A DNA stretch of 6,495 bases, from contig MERZ01000169.1 of NCBI GenBank assembly GCA_001770785.1, positions 1 to 6,495 of the forward strand, read 5' to 3'. This DNA is from Burkholderiales bacterium RIFCSPHIGHO2_12_FULL_61_11. GTDB lineage: Bacteria > Pseudomonadota > Gammaproteobacteria > Burkholderiales > Burkholderiaceae_C. Shown piece by piece: positions 5,971 to 6,495 of this stretch; the stretch's first letter is position 1; each line of letters begins with the position of its first letter. The notes below the pieces were generated by a model, which was not told the DNA's origin, ran no database searches, and saw only the letters and a list, made by a program, of their open reading frames with translations. The position numbers and the translations under genes are program-made.

Positions 5971-6012
5971 AATGTACTCCAGTGAGGGACACTAACGGTT
6001 GATGTAAGTCAA
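5971..6012 (-). promoter_or_regulatory. FNR/ANR-type box with class II promoter spacing
   Basis: TTGAT-GTAA-GTCAA at 5999-6012 matches the FNR/ANR/DNR consensus TTGATnnnnATCAA at nine of ten positions. Its centre is 6005.5. On the minus strand a -10-like TACATT lies at 5976-5971. If that hexamer occupies -12 to -7, the start site is an A at 5964, which puts the box centre exactly at -41.5, the position used by class II activation. It points at the tetrahaem cytochrome gene. This suggests induction under low oxygen or by nitrogen oxides, depending on which CRP/FNR-family regulator binds. An alternative -10, TCTAAT at 5958-5953, gives a less standard -59.5. Confidence 0.65.
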
Positions 6013-6034
6013 CATTTTGTACATCGGAAGAGTC

Positions 6035-6495
6035 CTAGCGGACGGTCTCACCTATTTCCACCCGGACGTCTTTCGCACCGACTGTCACGGTGGCCGTCAG
6101 ACCCTGCAAATCACCTGGCTGTGGCATTGGGTTGCCGCTCTTGCTGATCCGCGCACCAACCTGCACTTCATGTGCCGTGGACAGGCTCATGGCCGGGCTC
6201 ATCGCCAAACTGTCATCAAGCATGAAATCAAAGGGCAGATCTTTGACCTGTTTGCGTAAAACGGCCAGCGGTGCCTTGCTGCCCTGCATGGGCCGTGCAA
6301 AGACGAAGACCGTGTCTTCAGGCGAGGCTAGGGCTTTGACCTTGTCGGCCAGCGTCACGCGACCCTGGATCGAGCTGCCTGCGCCATTAGCTGCCGTGCC
6401 TGTCGAAGGCTCGGTAGCTGCAGGCTGCGTCGGCTGCCCGGCGCGCTCGCGGGCCTCGACCAGTGCGCCTTGCAGTTCGCGGGCCATCTCGTTGC
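6035..6495 (-). CDS. ccmI: c-type cytochrome biogenesis protein CcmI, C-terminal part (cut by window edge)
   Basis: The last 152 or so codons of CcmI (also CycH), the apocytochrome-binding subunit of the System I cytochrome c maturation haem-ligation complex in the inner membrane and periplasm. What is visible is the C-terminal periplasmic domain that follows the TPR region. A low-complexity linker rich in Ala, Pro, Gly and Thr is followed by GRVTLADKVKALASPEDTVF, FARPMQG, PLAVLRKQV and the conserved LPFDFMLDDSLAMSP. VQVGARISKSGNPMPQPGDL and VRVEIGETVR follow before the TAG at 6035-6037. The frame is open through the right edge; an internal ATG at 6485-6487 is not the true start. N-terminal membrane segments and TPRs would lie beyond 6495. 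CcmI usually ends a ccmABCDEFGHI operon, so more ccm genes are expected to the right. A cytochrome c gene downstream on the same strand fits this role. Confidence 0.88.
   Translation of the reverse strand, partial: NEMARELQGALVEARERAGQPTQPAATEPSTGTAANGAGSSIQGRVTLADKVKALASPEDTVFVFARPMQGSKAPLAVLRKQVKDLPFDFMLDDSLAMSPAMSLSTAHEVQVGARISKSGNPMPQPGDLQGLTATVTVGAKDVRVEIGETVR

Larger units (their letters stand above)
5694..6034. other. AT-rich intergenic region between ccmI and the tetrahaem gene
   Basis: This 341-base gap is strikingly AT-rich compared with its neighbours; for example 5821-5880 has 20 G/C in 60 bases. It holds the FNR-type promoter at 5971-6012, a predicted leader of about 270 bases for the tetrahaem gene, and the unrecognised open frame at 5724-5948. 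It also has a weak hairpin next to a T-run (minus strand, about 5930-5885). No tRNA, transposase or clear repeat was seen. Confidence 0.6.

Noticed and set aside
6017..6259. An 80-codon plus-strand open frame that could have been the target of the FNR-type box in the other direction.
   Set aside because: It is antisense to the conserved C-terminal domain of CcmI and starts only a few bases from the box, with no domain features.

Overview
The window is high-GC DNA whose gene content fits a betaproteobacterium, most likely Burkholderiales/Comamonadaceae. The clues are a Bug/TctC-type periplasmic binding protein, a betaproteobacterial-style CcmI, a NapC/NirT tetrahaem cytochrome and strong G/C third-position bias. 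This placement is inferred from gene content alone. Five genes look complete, one is cut by the right edge and two are broken. No tRNA, rRNA, CRISPR array, transposase or prophage gene was seen.

Layout. Positions 3-2248, minus strand: a short-chain dehydrogenase/reductase and a cardiolipin synthase-like phospholipase D overlap by 4 bases and are probably co-transcribed. Positions 2290-2990, minus: a decayed stretch. The N-terminal part of an FMN-binding PNPOx-family gene abuts, out of frame, the C-terminal part of an intradiol ring-cleavage dioxygenase gene. The dioxygenase part has two further frame breaks, one exactly where an iron-ligand tyrosine is expected. Positions 3139-3729, plus: an intact flavodoxin-fold NAD(P)H:quinone oxidoreductase, divergent from the broken genes and convergent with the next one. 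Positions 3816-4802, minus: an orphan Bug-type solute-binding protein with its own candidate sigma70 promoter.

Positions 5009-6495, minus: a cytochrome c module. The end of ccmI (cytochrome c biogenesis) lies upstream of a membrane-anchored NapC/NirT tetrahaem quinol dehydrogenase. They are separated by about 340 bases of AT-rich DNA. That gap holds an FNR/ANR-type box exactly 41.5 bases upstream of a predicted start site, the class II activation geometry. The tetrahaem gene is followed by a strong intrinsic terminator and an additional weaker hairpin. The picture is an anaerobically induced quinol-to-periplasm electron route next to the machinery that attaches its haems. The terminal reductase it serves is not in the window.

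Nothing here is clearly a new defence or mobile system. The points most worth a second look are the FNR-class promoter with its long AT-rich leader, the 19-codon coding-like tail just before the tetrahaem gene, and the scrambled PNPOx/dioxygenase locus.
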